This document shows, piece after piece, positions 1-13,095 of a stretch of DNA of 64,000 nucleotides. The stretch spans positions 122,043,118 through 122,107,117 of the forward strand of contig OX328123.1 of the NCBI GenBank assembly GCA_946811695.1. Reading direction: 5' to 3'. The notes under the pieces were generated by a model. It saw only the letters and a list, made by a program, of their open reading frames with translations. It was not told the DNA's origin and did no database searches. Every line of letters starts with the position of its first letter. The first letter of the stretch is position 1. This DNA comes from Gonocerus acuteangulatus. Taxonomy: Eukaryota; Arthropoda; Insecta; Hemiptera; Coreidae. A program made the translations under genes and the position numbers.

Positions 1-130
1 TGTTATCACTCGTTCCCTTTAACGGGGTTTAACAATTTAATTTTGTTAAACAGAGAAATTATCATTGAGTAAAAGAACTTAAGAAGATGTGTAATATTGT
101 TATGGAGTTGTGCTCAAGAATGTAGAGAAG

Positions 131-138
131 CTGTGGAG
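131..138. repeat. Target site duplication, left copy
   Basis: CTGTGGAG, identical to 1525-1532 on the other side of the hAT-like element. Confidence 0.8.
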
Positions 139-1071
139 CAGAATTGGGCATAATTATATTTATAAATAAAAATACGAATTTATTCGTACTTCATATATTT
201 GTAAATACGAATATAAATAAATTCGTATTCATAAATGTGAATACGAATTTATTTTTATTTAAGTATATTAAATATAAAAATACAAATAAAATTTTATTCG
301 CAAATTTTCCTGCGAATACAAATAAATTCACTGTATAATTCACAAATAAATTGATTAAATCAATACAAATATCCGTAATCAAAGCATTGTACAAATAAAT
401 ACCTTTCATCCCACCAGGCGACAACCTCGTGAACCGGACTAACTAGATTTGAATTTTTAGGAACGTTAAGCCGCTTTCTGGTTTACTCGTAAGAAATTAG
501 CGTAAGAAATTCCGACGTCTTTCTCCAGCGGCGTCGTTTTTCTTTGGTAATATTTCTCCCTACTCCTCGTGAGCTTCATCGGGCATATTTTCCAAATTTT
601 CAGGGTCTATAATTTCCAAAAATTGTAAATAATCACAAAAATGTGATTATTCACAAATAATTAAGTGATTACAAACAAATTCACATTAAAATATATGAAT
701 AAAAATTTAATCACATTATAATTTGTGAATACAAATTTATTCACAGAAAAATTCGCAAATAAATTATGAATTTATTCAAATTAACAATAAGATGATATAA
801 CAATTTGAGTACACATATCTGTTTAAAAAGTAAGTTTTTGAAATATGATATTTTTTTTATCCTATCAAAACTTATATATGTCAGATTGGTTAAATGTATA
901 ACGGTTGTTTTGAAGTACCCGAAACCAAAATTCTGCACATTTTAAGCCTATTTACTCCAGCGTTCATTGATATAGCGCGTCATTGGTAGGGATGGAAATT
1001 TGGAAATTTATTCACAGAAAAATTCGCAAATAAATTATGAATTCATTCTAATTAACAATAAGATGATATTA

Positions 1072-1129
<58 letters not shown>

Positions 1130-1524
1130 GCGCTTAACGTCTAGGATATCAGCTCCTAGCGCCATTAGACAAAAAAAAATTATTTGCGATTTTTTTTGTG
1201 ATTAAATTTGTATTTACAAATTATAATGTGAATAAATTTGTATTCATATATTTTAATGTGATTTTTTTTTGTAATCACTTGATTTTTTGTGAATGTTCAC
1301 ATTTTTTTTTTATTATTTACAATTTTTTCTGTGAATTTATTTGTATTCGTAGGAAAATTTGCGAATAAAATTTCATTTGTATTAATTATATTAAATATAA
1401 GTGAATACAAATAAATTCGTATTCACACTAATGAATACTAATTTATTTATATTCGTATTTACAAATATATGAAATACGAATAAATTCGTATTTTTAATTA
1501 TAAATAAAATTCTGCCCATCTCTG
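139..1524. mobile_element. Non-autonomous hAT-like DNA transposon, 1.39 kb
   Basis: The left end reads CAGAATTGGGCATAATT and the reverse complement of the right end reads CAGAGATGGGCAGAATT; the inverted similarity continues for about 200 bp (139-350 against 1330-1524). Both ends are flanked by the identical 8 bp CTGTGGAG (131-138 and 1525-1532). An 8-bp duplication and a CAG-N-TGGGC terminus are hallmarks of the hAT superfamily. There is no transposase frame; the interior is AT-rich, with further inverted similarity (about 600-760 against 1180-1340) and a direct repeat of about 70 bp (730-800 and 998-1068). A poly-T tract lies inside. The element must have been moved by a transposase from elsewhere. 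Confidence 0.8.
1074..1170 (-). mobile_element. Poly-T tract with SINE-like 3' hairpin, minus strand
   Basis: Fifty-three consecutive T (1074-1126) precede a sequence that reads on the minus strand as TGGCGCTAGGAGC ... AAGCGCCAT and then poly-A. This is the same plan (GGCGC ... GCGCC then A-run) as the 3' end of SINE1 elsewhere in the window, so I read it as a truncated retroposed tail inserted in the hAT-like element. The middle differs from SINE1, so family identity is tentative. Confidence 0.45.
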
Positions 1525-1532
1525 CTGTGGAG
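1525..1532. repeat. Target site duplication, right copy
   Basis: CTGTGGAG, identical to 131-138. Confidence 0.8.
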
Positions 1533-1599
1533 TGAGAAGTTTCCGTTTCTGATAGAATTGGCAACAATCAAACTAGGCTTGAGTTTAGATGTAGTCTAC

Positions 1600-2240
1600 A
1601 ATCCCCAAAAAAACATAAATGTGAAAAAGAGGCCAAATTCCTCCCCCCACAAAGAAACACTCCCTTCTCCAAAAATACCCCCTCCTAAACCCCCCCCCAA
1701 AACGCCTTACCATTCTACACTTCAAAAAAGTAGTATGAGTTAGTGTATTAAGTGCACCATATTTTCAACCAAAAATATTTGCCAATACAAGAGATGATAC
1801 AAGAAAGAAATGTCCAAGTTCATTATTTGGAAGACCTCATAGTTACTTACTAAGAACAGTAAAGACACTTCAACTGACCTTTAAAAACAACAATAAAAAT
1901 ACTTATATCCAGTTACTAAAATATCGCTTTCCTTAACCAGGTATATACTTAATCTTGGCAATGTTTTATTTGTGCCGAAATTATCTTTAGAGAGAAAACT
2001 AAACATTGCCAAGTTTAAGAATATACCTAATTTCTTGTATCATCTCTTGTATTGGCAAATATTTTTGGTTGAAAATATGGTGAACTTAATACACTAACTC
2101 ATACTACTTTTTTGGAGTGTAGGATGGTAAAGCATTTGGGGGGGGGGGGGGTTAGGAGGGGGTATTTTTGGGGAAGGGAGTGTTTCTTTGTGGGGGGAGG
2201 AATTTGGCCTCTATTTCACATTTATGTTTTTTTTTGGATC
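1600..2240. repeat. Nested foldback element, ~200-bp arms
   Basis: 1600-1809 is an imperfect inverted copy of 2031-2240; both arms carry a C-run or G-run block and a conserved stretch including TTGCCAATACAAGAGATG. A second inverted pair, 1939-1966 and 2003-2030, sits inside and abuts the right arm directly, whereas about 130 bp separate it from the left arm. No coding potential. No convincing target duplication was found, so the class is open. Confidence 0.6.
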
Positions 2241-2835
2241 TCATTACTTTTTTCTAAGTATTAATTAAAATTTAGTTGCCGCATACGTACTGGCTTTTTT
2301 ACTTCATATAAAACCGGGGTCTTTGGATTATGCATAAAGTTCTCTTTACTGCTTGATATTTGATACCAATAATCAACCTACATACATCTAATCACTAGAC
2401 TAGAAAAGTTAGAAGCTCTTCCAGATGACATTCCTCTAGAGGACAAATTGATTTCTCTCTTAACTAAACTGTTACACAGTAAAACACAGGAACCTTATCC
2501 CGAGGATAAAGATCACAATAGGGAAAGTGTATAAGGCCTTCAAGAAAAAGATAATAACAAAGACGATACCTTTTGGGTTTGTGATCCTAAACTTTGTAAT
2601 TTAGATGGCTCGACTTTGAAAAACTTAGATCTGCTTTCAAGTATATTATGCAGTTAACCCCTACGACTTTATTTACTACATTTAAGAAAGAAGTCACAAC
2701 TGTTGTTGTTAAGATGCGTCGAAATGTTTCTTAAAACATCAAATGTAGGTTCTACTTACCAAGACGATTCATTTCGGACGGAGTGAATTTGTGTAAGGAA
2801 CAATCATGCAGACAGACAACTGATAGACAATTTTG

Positions 2836-3215
2836 ACCTGGCCTATGAAACTATAACCCGGATAAAGACCTACCTTGTTTGGTCAAAATCGGTCAAATCG
2901 TGTGGATTTGTATAAGGAATAAACAGTTAGGCAAACAGCTGATAGATGATTTTGACCTAGCCTATGACACTCCCCGGATCAAGACCGACATGTGTGTCTA
3001 ATTTTGTCAAAATCGGTCAAACGGTGTGTATTTGTGTAAGGAACAAACAGACAGACAGACAGCTGATAGACAATTTAACCAAGCCTATGATTATCCCCGT
3101 ATCAAGACCCATCTGTGTCCCAAGTTTGGTCAAAATCGGTCAAGCGGTACGGATTCGTATAAGGAACAAACATACAGACAGACAGCTGGAATAAGATTTT
3201 GACAGAGCCTATATG
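2836..3215 (+). repeat. Three diverged tandem copies of a ~120-bp dispersed repeat
   Basis: Units begin near 2836, 2954 and 3076. Each has a block with GGTCAAAATCGGTCAA, then GTATAAGGAACAAACA, a (CAGA)n-like stretch and CAGCTGATAGA. A minus-strand relative lies at 42070-42350. Not coding: the frames differ between units. Confidence 0.65.
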
Positions 3216-3404
3216 CGTCTAATTGTTTCTTAAAACATCAAATATAGGTTCTTCATACCCAGACGATTCATTTGATACCCCACATCATGGGTTTCGGACG
3301 GAATGACGGATTTCCGAAGGAAGTATAAAACTGGCACGCCCCCGCCCCGGGAACGGAGTTAACACAGCATTTCAGGATTTTTTCCTTTAATAACACCTTC
3401 ATAT

Positions 3405-3720
3405 CTATCATCATGCAAAATTTCAAGTCTCTAGCATCATGGGAAATGCCTAATACTTTTGATGAGTCAGTGAGTGAGTGAGTCCCATAAATCCCGATTT
3501 TCGATCGTTTATATCTCAGAAACTATTCGATGTAGAATTATGAAAATGTCCAGTTTTACTCACATCTAATAGTATAATACCTGTGTAAAATTTCATAACT
3601 TAATCTTTACCTGGTTGAAAGTTATAAGAGGGTAAAAATCGGCTCTAAGACCTCCTGTAATATACACACAGTATGCTTAGCCCGGAACTTGGCCTGGCGC
3701 ACTACCGTGCGCCTAGATAT
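3405..3720. repeat. Probable dispersed repeat with (TGAG)n
   Basis: Contains GAGTCAGTGAGTGAGTGAG, then low-complexity non-coding text on the pattern of arthropod intergenic repeats. Only one copy is in the window, so repeat status is inferred from character, not from a second copy. Confidence 0.3.
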
Positions 3721-3888
3721 TTTCCCACTGAAATACTTGTAATCCGTGTGTAATTGCACAAGACTTGTAATCCGTCCGTTCAATAAGCTCCTAGTCACAC
3801 CATTATATTTTAATTCTTCTTTTTCAATGATTCATGAAGAAGGGTCGATAATCAGTAAAGAGCGGCCTTGAATTTCAGCTCAAACAAA

Positions 3889-4508
3889 CTTCCATCCCTA
3901 CCAATGACGCGCTATATCAATGAACGCTGGAGTAAATAGACTTAAAATGTGCAGAATTTTGGTTTCGGGTACTTCAAAACAACCGTTATACATTCAACCA
4001 ATCTGACATAGTTTTGATAGGATAAAAAAAAAAAATCATATTTCAAAAACTTACTTTTTAAACAGATATGTGTACTCAAATTGTTATATCATCTTATTGT
4101 TGATTTGAATAAATTCATAATATATTTGCGAATATTTTTGTGAATAAATTTGTATTCACAAATTATAATGTGAATCATTTTTTATTCGTATATTTTAATG
4201 TGAATTTGTTTGTAATCGCTTAATTATTTGCGAACATTCACATTTTTTGTGATTATTTACAATTTTTGGAAATTATAGACCTTGAAAATTTGGAAAATAT
4301 GCCCGATGAAGCTCACGAGGAGTAGGGAGAAATATTACCAAAGAAAAACGACGCCGCTGGGGAAAGACGCCGGAATTTCTTACGCTTGGAGTAAACCAGA
4401 AAGCGGCTTAACGTTCCTAAAAATTCAAATCTAGTTAGTCCAGTTCACGAGGTTGTCGCCTGGTGGGATGAAAGGTATTTATTTGTACAATGCTTTGATT
4501 ACGGATAT
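3889..4508 (-). repeat. Inverted partial copy of the hAT-like element interior
   Basis: Reverse complement of 369-997 with scattered substitutions and small gaps. Matching landmarks include the block around 4290-4330 (against 545-585) and the end GATTACGGATAT at 4497-4508 (against 369-380). Neither hAT terminus is included, so this is an internal fragment that arrived by recombination or as part of a different element. Confidence 0.75.
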
Positions 4509-6234
4509 GCTTAAAATATATATAAAATATTAATAATTCATGAATGGCCTCGGCAAACAGGAACATTCTTGGCGAATTTCGAGTGTTAGTGGATAATTGT
4601 AAGATATTGTTGGTATTACCTTATACCTGTGAGATATTACACATGGGTTCGAACAACGAATCATACCGTATCTAAAGTGTAACCAGCAGCCCTAAGGTAA
4701 CATAGAATAAAGTAATACTTGGAGGGGCTGGAATGAATCAACGGATGACCGCGAATGAAATAAATCGATAAAGAATGCGATATTCATAAAGGGCCGTGAC
4801 CTAGTAACTCTTTGGTTAACACAGGGCAGCAACCTTAGCCCATTTTCCATCGCCGGAACACTAAAAAAATATAAATGCTTTCCTTTAGTCGAAAGATATA
4901 TCTACTTTCTATATTTCCTCCGATGTATCTCTGTATTATATTTTACTTATTTTTCTCTTCCCTATTTAGTAAATCAATATTAATAAAGCTAATTTTATAT
5001 TAATATTAAAAGATGGTAACCATATTTTTTACTTTGAAGTTTTGATTACTATTTTAATTTAAAAATACCACAGAAAAGAAGTTCAAACAGAAGAAAATAT
5101 AGCTTCCTCTCATCGAATCCACAAGATAAGGTTAACAACAATTGAAGAAGTCCTGGGAAAGAATCAAATACTTCAGTTTTCTGAAGCAGACTCTTAGAAA
5201 GGTCGAGCCGATGACATAAATTTTTGGAAATAAAGTAGAACAAAAATCGAACAGATGATAAGGAATGCCGTAACATACGCGAAGAGTATGCAGAAACTGG
5301 TAATTCAAGTCATTCTGAGGTATCATTGATTCCACTTAATGATTCCAGCATCAACTTAAAAGGGAGAACAATTTGGATGCCAAAAGTTCTCTACCCAGGC
5401 CTTTTAAAAAAACTCTAATACGGACTTTACTACCTACTCTTCTTTTTATATATATGTATTTTACAACAATCTTTAAAAATTAATTATCCTGGCTATAAAT
5501 ATGTTTTATACGAGTAGATATAAATTCAAATTATGGCAGTATAAGAAAGGAAAGCAAATAAAATACCTCATAAATTATACGAACCTTACAAGATCAGTAA
5601 AAAGCATACGAATCATTAAAACTACAATCTTATTGTACTTTTTAAATAGTTACGACAGGTAGACAAAAAATTAAGAAATTCAAAACAGGAGAAAAATATT
5701 ATTTAAAAGATACGAATTAAGGGAGAAAAAGTAGAGAGGTATGACTACGTAACTGATATGGATGGTCACCTAGGGCAGGAAACGATCAAATGGAAAATTA
5801 CAAAACAAAAAGAAATCTCTAAAATGGCCTCAAGGTCCAATCCTGAAACAAGAAAAAAAAAAAAAAATAAACAATACTTCTTGTCTAAAGAACAAAGCGA
5901 GGAATGGATTCCGTCAGGGGTTAGCTAGGACGATTTTTCATTAAATTTGGAGTTCTCCATGACTGAAAAAGAAGGGGGCTCTACCAATCGCCCTAAAGAA
6001 GGAAGGACGTCACTGACATGGTCTGTGTAGAATCAACAGGTGTTAGTAAACCATCACCAATGTCAACAATTTAGGAGAGTCATATAGATAAAATCACAAA
6101 TAACCAACATGAGAATACAGATCAAATTTTACATAAGAAGTTAAAGGTGAAGAGCGATCGTTCAAAAATGACCGGAAGAGATGTATTGAGTGTTGAAAGC
6201 AAGTTATAAACAATGTATAAACAATAAGATTAGG

Positions 6235-6235
<1 letters not shown>
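4509..6235. other. No gene recognised
   Basis: AT-rich DNA with many stops in all frames. Two short overlapping minus-strand frames near 5050-5335 look like chance frames. Nothing else seen. Confidence 0.5.

Positions 6236-6281
<46 letters not shown>
6236..6281. repeat. (TA)n microsatellite
   Basis: About 46 bp of uninterrupted TA dinucleotides. Confidence 0.95.
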
Positions 6282-6282
<1 letters not shown>

Positions 6283-6338
6283 TCTCGTAACTTGACCTCT
6301 TCCACAAATATTTTTCCTCTTCTTTTAATAAAAGATTA

Positions 6339-6772
6339 GTTTCTGGCAAACTTCACAGACAAACGTTTCTAATATTTAATAGTATAAATTATATTTAAAA
6401 TACCTTATACATAGTAGTCGTCATCTAATAACTTACTCCAAAACAAACAAAAAATAAATTAAAATTTTTTATAAAATCTTAGGGGAACAATAACCAGCCA
6501 TGGCTATTGACCAGCCCTATGCTAGCATTGACTGATTCATTTTGTACGAGACCAGCCATGGCTGGTGATTGTTCCCTTAAAATTAAAAAAAAAACGTTTA
6601 ATTTATTTTTTGTTTGTTTTGGACTAAGTTATTAGATATCGACTACTACGCATAAGGTATTTTAAATATAATTTATATTATTGAATGTTTTAAGAATTCA
6701 GAATCGTTATTGTTTTTAAAAAATAATTTCAGAAAAGTTTGTCTGTGAAGACAGGCCAAGTTTGACAGAAAC
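6339..6772. mobile_element. Inverted-repeat MITE-like element, 434 bp
   Basis: The two halves are inverted copies around a centre at about 6528: GTTTCTGGCAAAC at 6339 against its complement ending at 6772, TTATATTTAAAATACCTTAT near 6390 against its complement near 6655, and GGGAACAATAACCAGCCATG near 6483 against its complement near 6570. The left arm has lost about 45 bp. The palindrome can fold along its whole length. No target duplication was identified, so the superfamily is unknown. Confidence 0.6.
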
Positions 6773-6843
6773 AAGTCGACATAAATACATTGGTTTACAT
6801 GAAGTTTTGAAGCAATTTTGTGACCTATAAAGCCTTTATTATT

Positions 6844-6851
6844 ATTATAAG
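6844..6851. repeat. Target site duplication, left copy
   Basis: ATTATAAG, identical to 13256-13263. Confidence 0.85.
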
Positions 6852-7014
6852 CAGACTTGGGCAAACGTTAGCGCGCGCTAATATCTAATACCTTCCCGCT
6901 AATTTAGCGGAACTGATAAGAGCCTGCGCTAACGGTTAGCGCATAGCGACGGCAGTGCGCTAATCGCTAATTTACCTATAATGTTTAAATATCTTTGTAG
7001 CTAACTAGGAGGAA

Positions 7015-8695
7015 TATTGAAGGTGGAATAAAAAAAGGATATTGGAAGTGTTATTACAAAGGACATTGAAGGTCGTATTTGGAAGTATATAGGAGGTGGT
7101 ATTAGGAAGGATATACAAGGTGGTATTAGGAAGGATATAGAAGGTCGTTTTAGGAAGGATATACAAGGTGGCATTAGGAAGGATATAGAAGGTGGTATTA
7201 GGAAGGATATAGAAGGTGGTATTAGGAAGGATATAGAAGGTCGTTTTAGGCAGGATATACAAGGTGACATTAGGAAGGATATAGAAGGTGGTATTAGGAA
7301 GGGGATAGAAGGTGGTATTAGAAAGAATATTAAAGGCGGTATTTGGAAGGATATTGGAGGTGGTATTAGGAGGGATATAGAAGGTGGTATTAGGAAGGGT
7401 ATTGGAGGTGGTATTAGGAAGAATATTAAAGACGGTATTAGGAAGGATATTAAAGGGGGTATTAGGAAGGAAATAGAAGGTGGTATTAGGAAGGATATTA
7501 AAGGCGGTATTTGGAAGCATTTTGGAGGTGGTATTAGGAAGGATATTAAAGGCGGTATTTAGAACGATATAGAAGGTGGTATTAGGAAGGGTATTGGAGG
7601 TGGTATTAGGAAGGATATTAAAGGGGGTATTAGGGAGTATACAGAAGGTGGCAATAGGAAGGATATTGAAAGTCGCAATAGGAAGGATATAGAAGGTTAT
7701 ATTAAGAAGGATAATGAAGGTCGTATTAGGAAGGTTATAGTAGGTGGTATTAGGAAGGTTATTGGAGGTGGTATTAGGAAGGATATTAATGGCGGTATTA
7801 GAGAGGATATTGGAGGTGGGATTAGGAAGGATATAGAAGGCAGTATTAGGGAGGATATAGAAGGTGCTATTAGGAAGGATATCGAAGGTCGTATTAGGAA
7901 GGATATAGAAGGTGGCATAAGGACGGATATTGGAAGTAGTATTAGGAAGAATATAAAAGCTGATATTAGGCAAGATATGGAAGGTGGTATTAGGAAGGAT
8001 ATTGAAGGTCGTAATAGGAAGGATATAGAAGGTGTTATTTGGAGGTATATAGGAGGTGGTATTAGGAAGGTTATAGAAGGTGGCATTAGGAAGGATATAG
8101 AAGGTGGTATTAAGAAGGGAATAGAAGGCGGTATTAGGGAGTACATAGAAGGTGGCAATAGGAAGGATATTGAAGGTCGTAATAGGAAGTATAAAGAAGG
8201 TGATATTAAGAAGGATATTGAAGGTCGTATTAGGAAGAATATTGGAAGTAGTATTATGAAGGGTATAGAAGGCGGTATTAGGGAGGATATAGAAGGTGCT
8301 ATTAGGAAGGACATAGAAGGTGGCATAAGGACGGATATTGGAAGTAGTATTAGGAAGAATATAAAAGCTTATATTAGGAAGAATATAAAAGCTGATATTA
8401 GGGAGGATATAGAATTTGGTATTAGGAAGGATATTGAAGGTCTTAATAGGAAGGATATAGAAGGTGGTATTTGGAGGTATATAGGAGGTGGTATTAGGAA
8501 GGATATTAAAGGCGGTATTTGGAAGGATATAGAAGGTGGTATTAGGAAGGGTATTGGAGGTGGTATTAGGAAGGATATTAAAGGGGGTATTAGGGAAGGA
8601 TTTAGAAGGTAGTATTAGGAAGGATAAAGAAGGTGGTATAGGGAAGGATATTGAAGTTGGGATTAGGAAGTATATTGGAGGTGGCATTAGGAAGA
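7015..8695 (+). repeat. 24-bp minisatellite, left (purine-strand) arm
   Basis: About 70 diverged units on the pattern GGTATTAGGAAGGATAT followed by A/T-AAGG. As 24 is a multiple of 3, most frames stay open for long runs: eight-residue periods such as GGIRKDIE on plus and ILPNTTFY or ISFLIPPS on minus. One minus frame runs 560 codons (7005-8687) but slips between the two registers. I treat these as repeat artefacts. Confidence 0.9.
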
Positions 8696-8914
8696 ATGTT
8701 TATGGGGTATTCGGAGGGATATTGAAGGTGGTAAAGGGATGGATATTCAAGAAAGTAAGGAAGGTATTTAACAGTCTGTCAATTTCTGAGGTATTGTTTC
8801 CAAGGCACACTGCAAGTTTTCTGTTGATACCTTCCGCAGCAAATTGGTGCCGGTATTTAGGGCATTCCTCTATTATGTGCTACACAGTTATTCAAACTCC
8901 AATATGCTCCTATA
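8696..8914. other. Central spacer of the giant palindrome
   Basis: The first ~60 bp is decayed repeat; about 8755-8910 is non-repetitive with no recognised feature. A short stretch (GGGCATTCCTCTATTAT near 8858) also occurs in the LINE at about 30056, where it encodes the start of a cysteine-containing C-terminal motif on the minus strand, so the spacer may hold a LINE scrap. Confidence 0.4.
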
Positions 8915-11900
8915 TCCTCTCTAATACCGCCTTTAATATCCTTCCTAATTCAACCTCCAATACCCTTCCTAATACCAACTCCAATATCCTTCCTAATACC
9001 ACCTCCAATATCCTTCCTAATACCGCCTTTAATATCCTTCCTAATACCACCTTCTATACCCTTCCAAATACCATCTTCTATACCCTTCCTAATACCACCT
9101 CCAATACCCTTCCTAATGCCACCTTCTATATCCTTCCTAATACCACCTCCAATATCCTCTCTGATGCCGCCTTTAATATCCTTTTTAATACCACCTTATA
9201 TACCCTTCCTAATACCACCTCCAATATCCTCTCTAATATCGCCATTAATATCCTTTTTAATACCACCTTATATACCCTTCCTAATGCCACCTTCTATATT
9301 CTTCGTAATACCACCTTCTATATCCTTCCTATTACCACCATCAAATCTGCCTAATATCAGCTTTTATTTTCTTCCTAATACTACTTCCAATATCCGTCCT
9401 AATGCCACCTTCTATATCCTTCCTAATACGACCTTCGATATCCTTCCTAATAGCACCTTCTATATCCTCCCTAATACCGCCTTCTATATCCTTCCTAATC
9501 CCACCTCCAATATCCTCTCTAATACCGCCATTAATATCCTTCTATATCCTTCCTATTACAACCTTCAATATCCTTCCTATTGCCACCTTCCGTATACTCC
9601 CTAATACCGCCTTCTATTTCATTCCTAATAACCCCTTTAATATCCTTCCTAATACCGTCTTTAATATTCTTCCTAATACCACTTCCAATACCCTTCCTAA
9701 TACCACCTTCTATATCCCTCCTAATACCACCTCCAATATCCTTCCTAATACCGCCTTTAATATCCTTCCTAATACCACCTTCTATACCCTTCCAAATAAC
9801 ATCTTCTATACCCTTCCTAATGCCACCTTCTATATCCTTCCTAATACCACCTCCAATATCCTCTCTAATACCGCCATTAATATCCTTCCTAATACCACCT
9901 TCTATATCCTTGCTAATACGACCTTCAATATCCTTCCTAATACCACCTTCTATGTCCTTCCCATTACGACCTTCAATATGCTTCCTAATGCCACCTTCTA
10001 AATACTCCCTAATACCGCCTTCTATTCCCTTCCTAATACCGCCTTTAATATCCTTCCTAATACCACCTTCTATACCCTTCCAAATACCATCTTCTATACC
10101 CTTCCTAATACCACCTCCAATACCCTTCCTAATGCCACCTTCTAAATCCTTCCTAATACCACCTCCAATATCCTCTCTAATACCGCCATTAATATCCTTT
10201 TTAATACCACCTTATATACCCTTCCTAATACCACCTTATATACCCTTCCTAATGCCACCTTCTATATTCTTCGTAATACCACCTTCTATATCCTTCCTAT
10301 TACCACCATCAAATCTGCTAATATCAGCTTTTATTTTCTTCCTAATACTACTTCCAATATCCGTCCTAATGCCACCTTCTATATCCTTCCTAATACGACC
10401 TTCGATATCCTTCCTAATAGCACCTTCTATATCCTCCCTAATACCGCCTTCTATATCCTTCCTAATCCCACCTCCAATATCCTCTCTAATACCGCCATTA
10501 ATATCCTTCTATATCCTTCCTATTACAACCTTCAATATCCTTCCTATTGCCACCTTCCGTATACTCCCTAATACCGCCTTCTATTTCATTCCTAATAACC
10601 CCTTTAATATCCTTCCTAATACCGTCTTTAATATTCTTCCTAATACCACTTCCAATACCCTTCCTAATACCACCTTCTATATCCCTCCTAATACCACCTC
10701 CAATATCCTTCCTAATACCGCCTTTAATATCCTTCCTAATACCACCTTCTATACCCTTCCAAATAACATCTTCTATACCCTTCCTAATGCCACCTTCTAT
10801 ATCCTTCCTAATACCACCTCCAATATCCTCTCTAATACCGCCATTAATATCCTTCCTAATACCACCTTCTATATCCTTGCTAATACGACCTTCAATATCC
10901 TTCCTAATACCACCTTCTATGTCCTTCCCATTACGACCTTCAATATGCTTCCTAATGCCACCTTCTAAATACTCCCTAATACCGCCTTCTATTCCCTTCC
11001 TAATACCGCCTTTAATATCCTTCCTAATACCACCTTCTATACCCTTCCAAATACCATCTTCTATACCCTTCCTAATACCACCTCCAATACCCTTCCTAAT
11101 GCCACCTTCTAAATCCTTCCTAATACCACCTCCAATATCCTCTCTAATACCGCCATTAATATCCTTTTTAATACCACCTTATATACCCTTCCTAATACCA
11201 CCTTATATACCCTTCCTAATACCACCTTCTATATTCTTCGTAATACCACCTTCTATATCCTTCCTATTACCACCTTCAATATCCTTCCTAATACGACCTT
11301 CCATATCCTGCCTAATATCAGCTTTTATATTCTTCCTAATACTACTTCCAATATCCGTCCTAATGCCACCTTCTATATCCTTCCTAATACGACCTTCGAT
11401 ATCCTTCCTAATAGCACCTTCTATATCCTCCCTAATACCGCCTTCTATATCCTTCCTAATCCCACCTCCAATATCCTCTCTAATACTGCCATTAATATCC
11501 TTCTATATCCTTCCTATTACAACCTTCAATATCCTTCCTATTGCCACCTTCCGTATACTCCCTAATACCGCCTTCTATTTCATTCCTAATAACCCCTTTA
11601 ATATCCTTCCTAATACCGTCTTTAATATTCTTCCTAATACCACTTCCAATACCCTTCCTAATACCACCTTCTATATCCCTCCTAATACCACCTCCAATAT
11701 CCTTCCTAATACCGCCTTTAATATCCTTCCTAATACCACCTTCTATACCCTTCCAAATAACATCTTCTATACCCTTCCTAATGCCACCTTCTATATCCTT
11801 CCTAATACCACCTCCAATATCCTCTCTAATACCGCCATTAATATCCTTCCTAATACCACCTTCTATATCCTTGCTAATACGACATTCAATATCCTTCCTA

Positions 11901-13095
11901 ATACCACCTTCTATATCCTTCCCATTACGACCTTCAATATGCTTCCTAATGCCACCTTCTAAATACTCCCTAATACCGCCTTCTATTCACTTCCTAATAC
12001 CGCCTTTAATATCCTTCCTAATACCACCTTCTATACCCTTCCAAATACCATCTTCTATACCCTTCCTAATACCACCTCCAATACCCTTCCTAATGTTACC
12101 TTCTAAATCCTTCCTAATACCACCTCCAATATCCTCTCTAATACCGCCATTAATATCCTTTTTAATACCACCTTATATACCCTTCCTAATACCACCTTCT
12201 ATTTTCTTCGTAATACCACCTTCTATATCCTTCCTATTACCACCTTCAATATCCTTCCTAATACCACCTTCCATATCCTGCCTAATATCAGCTTTTATAT
12301 TCTTCCTAATACTACTTCCAATATCCGTCCTTATGCCACCTTCTATATCCTTCCTAATACGATCTTCGATATCCTTCCTAATAGCACCTTCTATATCCTC
12401 CCTAATACCGTCTTCTATATCCTTCCTAATCCCACCTCCAATATCCTCTCTAATACCGCCATTAATATGCTTCTTAATACCACCTCCAATATCCTTCCTA
12501 ATACCACCTTCTATAACCTTCCTAATACGACCTTCATTATCCTTCTTAATATCACCTTCTATATCCTTCCTTTTACGACCTTCAATATCCTTCCTATTGC
12601 CACCTTCCGTATACTCCCTAATACCGCCTTCTATTTCCTTCCTAATACCCCCATTAATATCCTTCCTAATACCGTCTTTAATATTCTTCCTAATACCACC
12701 TCCAATACCCTTCCTTATACCACCTTCTATATCCCTCCTAATACCACCTCCAATATCCTTCCAAATACCGCCTTTAATATTCTTTCTAATACCACCTTCT
12801 ATGTCCTTCCTAATACCACCTTCTATATCCTTCCTGATGTCACCTTGTATATCCTGCCTAAAACGACCTTCTATATCCTTCCTAATACCACCTTTAATAT
12901 CCTTCCTAATACCACCTTCTATATCCTTCCTAATACCACCTTCTATATCCTTCCTAATGCCACCTTGTATATCCTTCCTACAACGACCTTCTATAACCTT
13001 CCTAATACCACCTCCTATATACTTCCAAATACGACCTTCAATGTCCTTTGTAATAACACTTCCAATATCCTTTTTTTATTCCACCTTCAATATTC
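8915..13095 (-). repeat. 24-bp minisatellite, right arm, with higher-order repeats
   Basis: The plus strand reads CCTTCCTAATACCACC followed by TTCTATAT-type spacers. Landmark AATATCAGCTTTTAT recurs at 9352, 10320, 11314 and 12284 and landmark GCCACCTTCCGTATACTCCC near 9580, 10547, 11541 and 12597, giving higher-order units of about 968, 994 and 970-1056 bp. The outermost few hundred bases are mirrored in the left arm, but the higher-order expansion is in this arm only. Confidence 0.9.

Noticed and set aside
7005..8687. 560-codon minus-strand open frame
   Set aside because: It is entirely 24-bp minisatellite and changes register between two peptide repeats through indels; no unique sequence, so it is treated as an artefact of a stop-free period.
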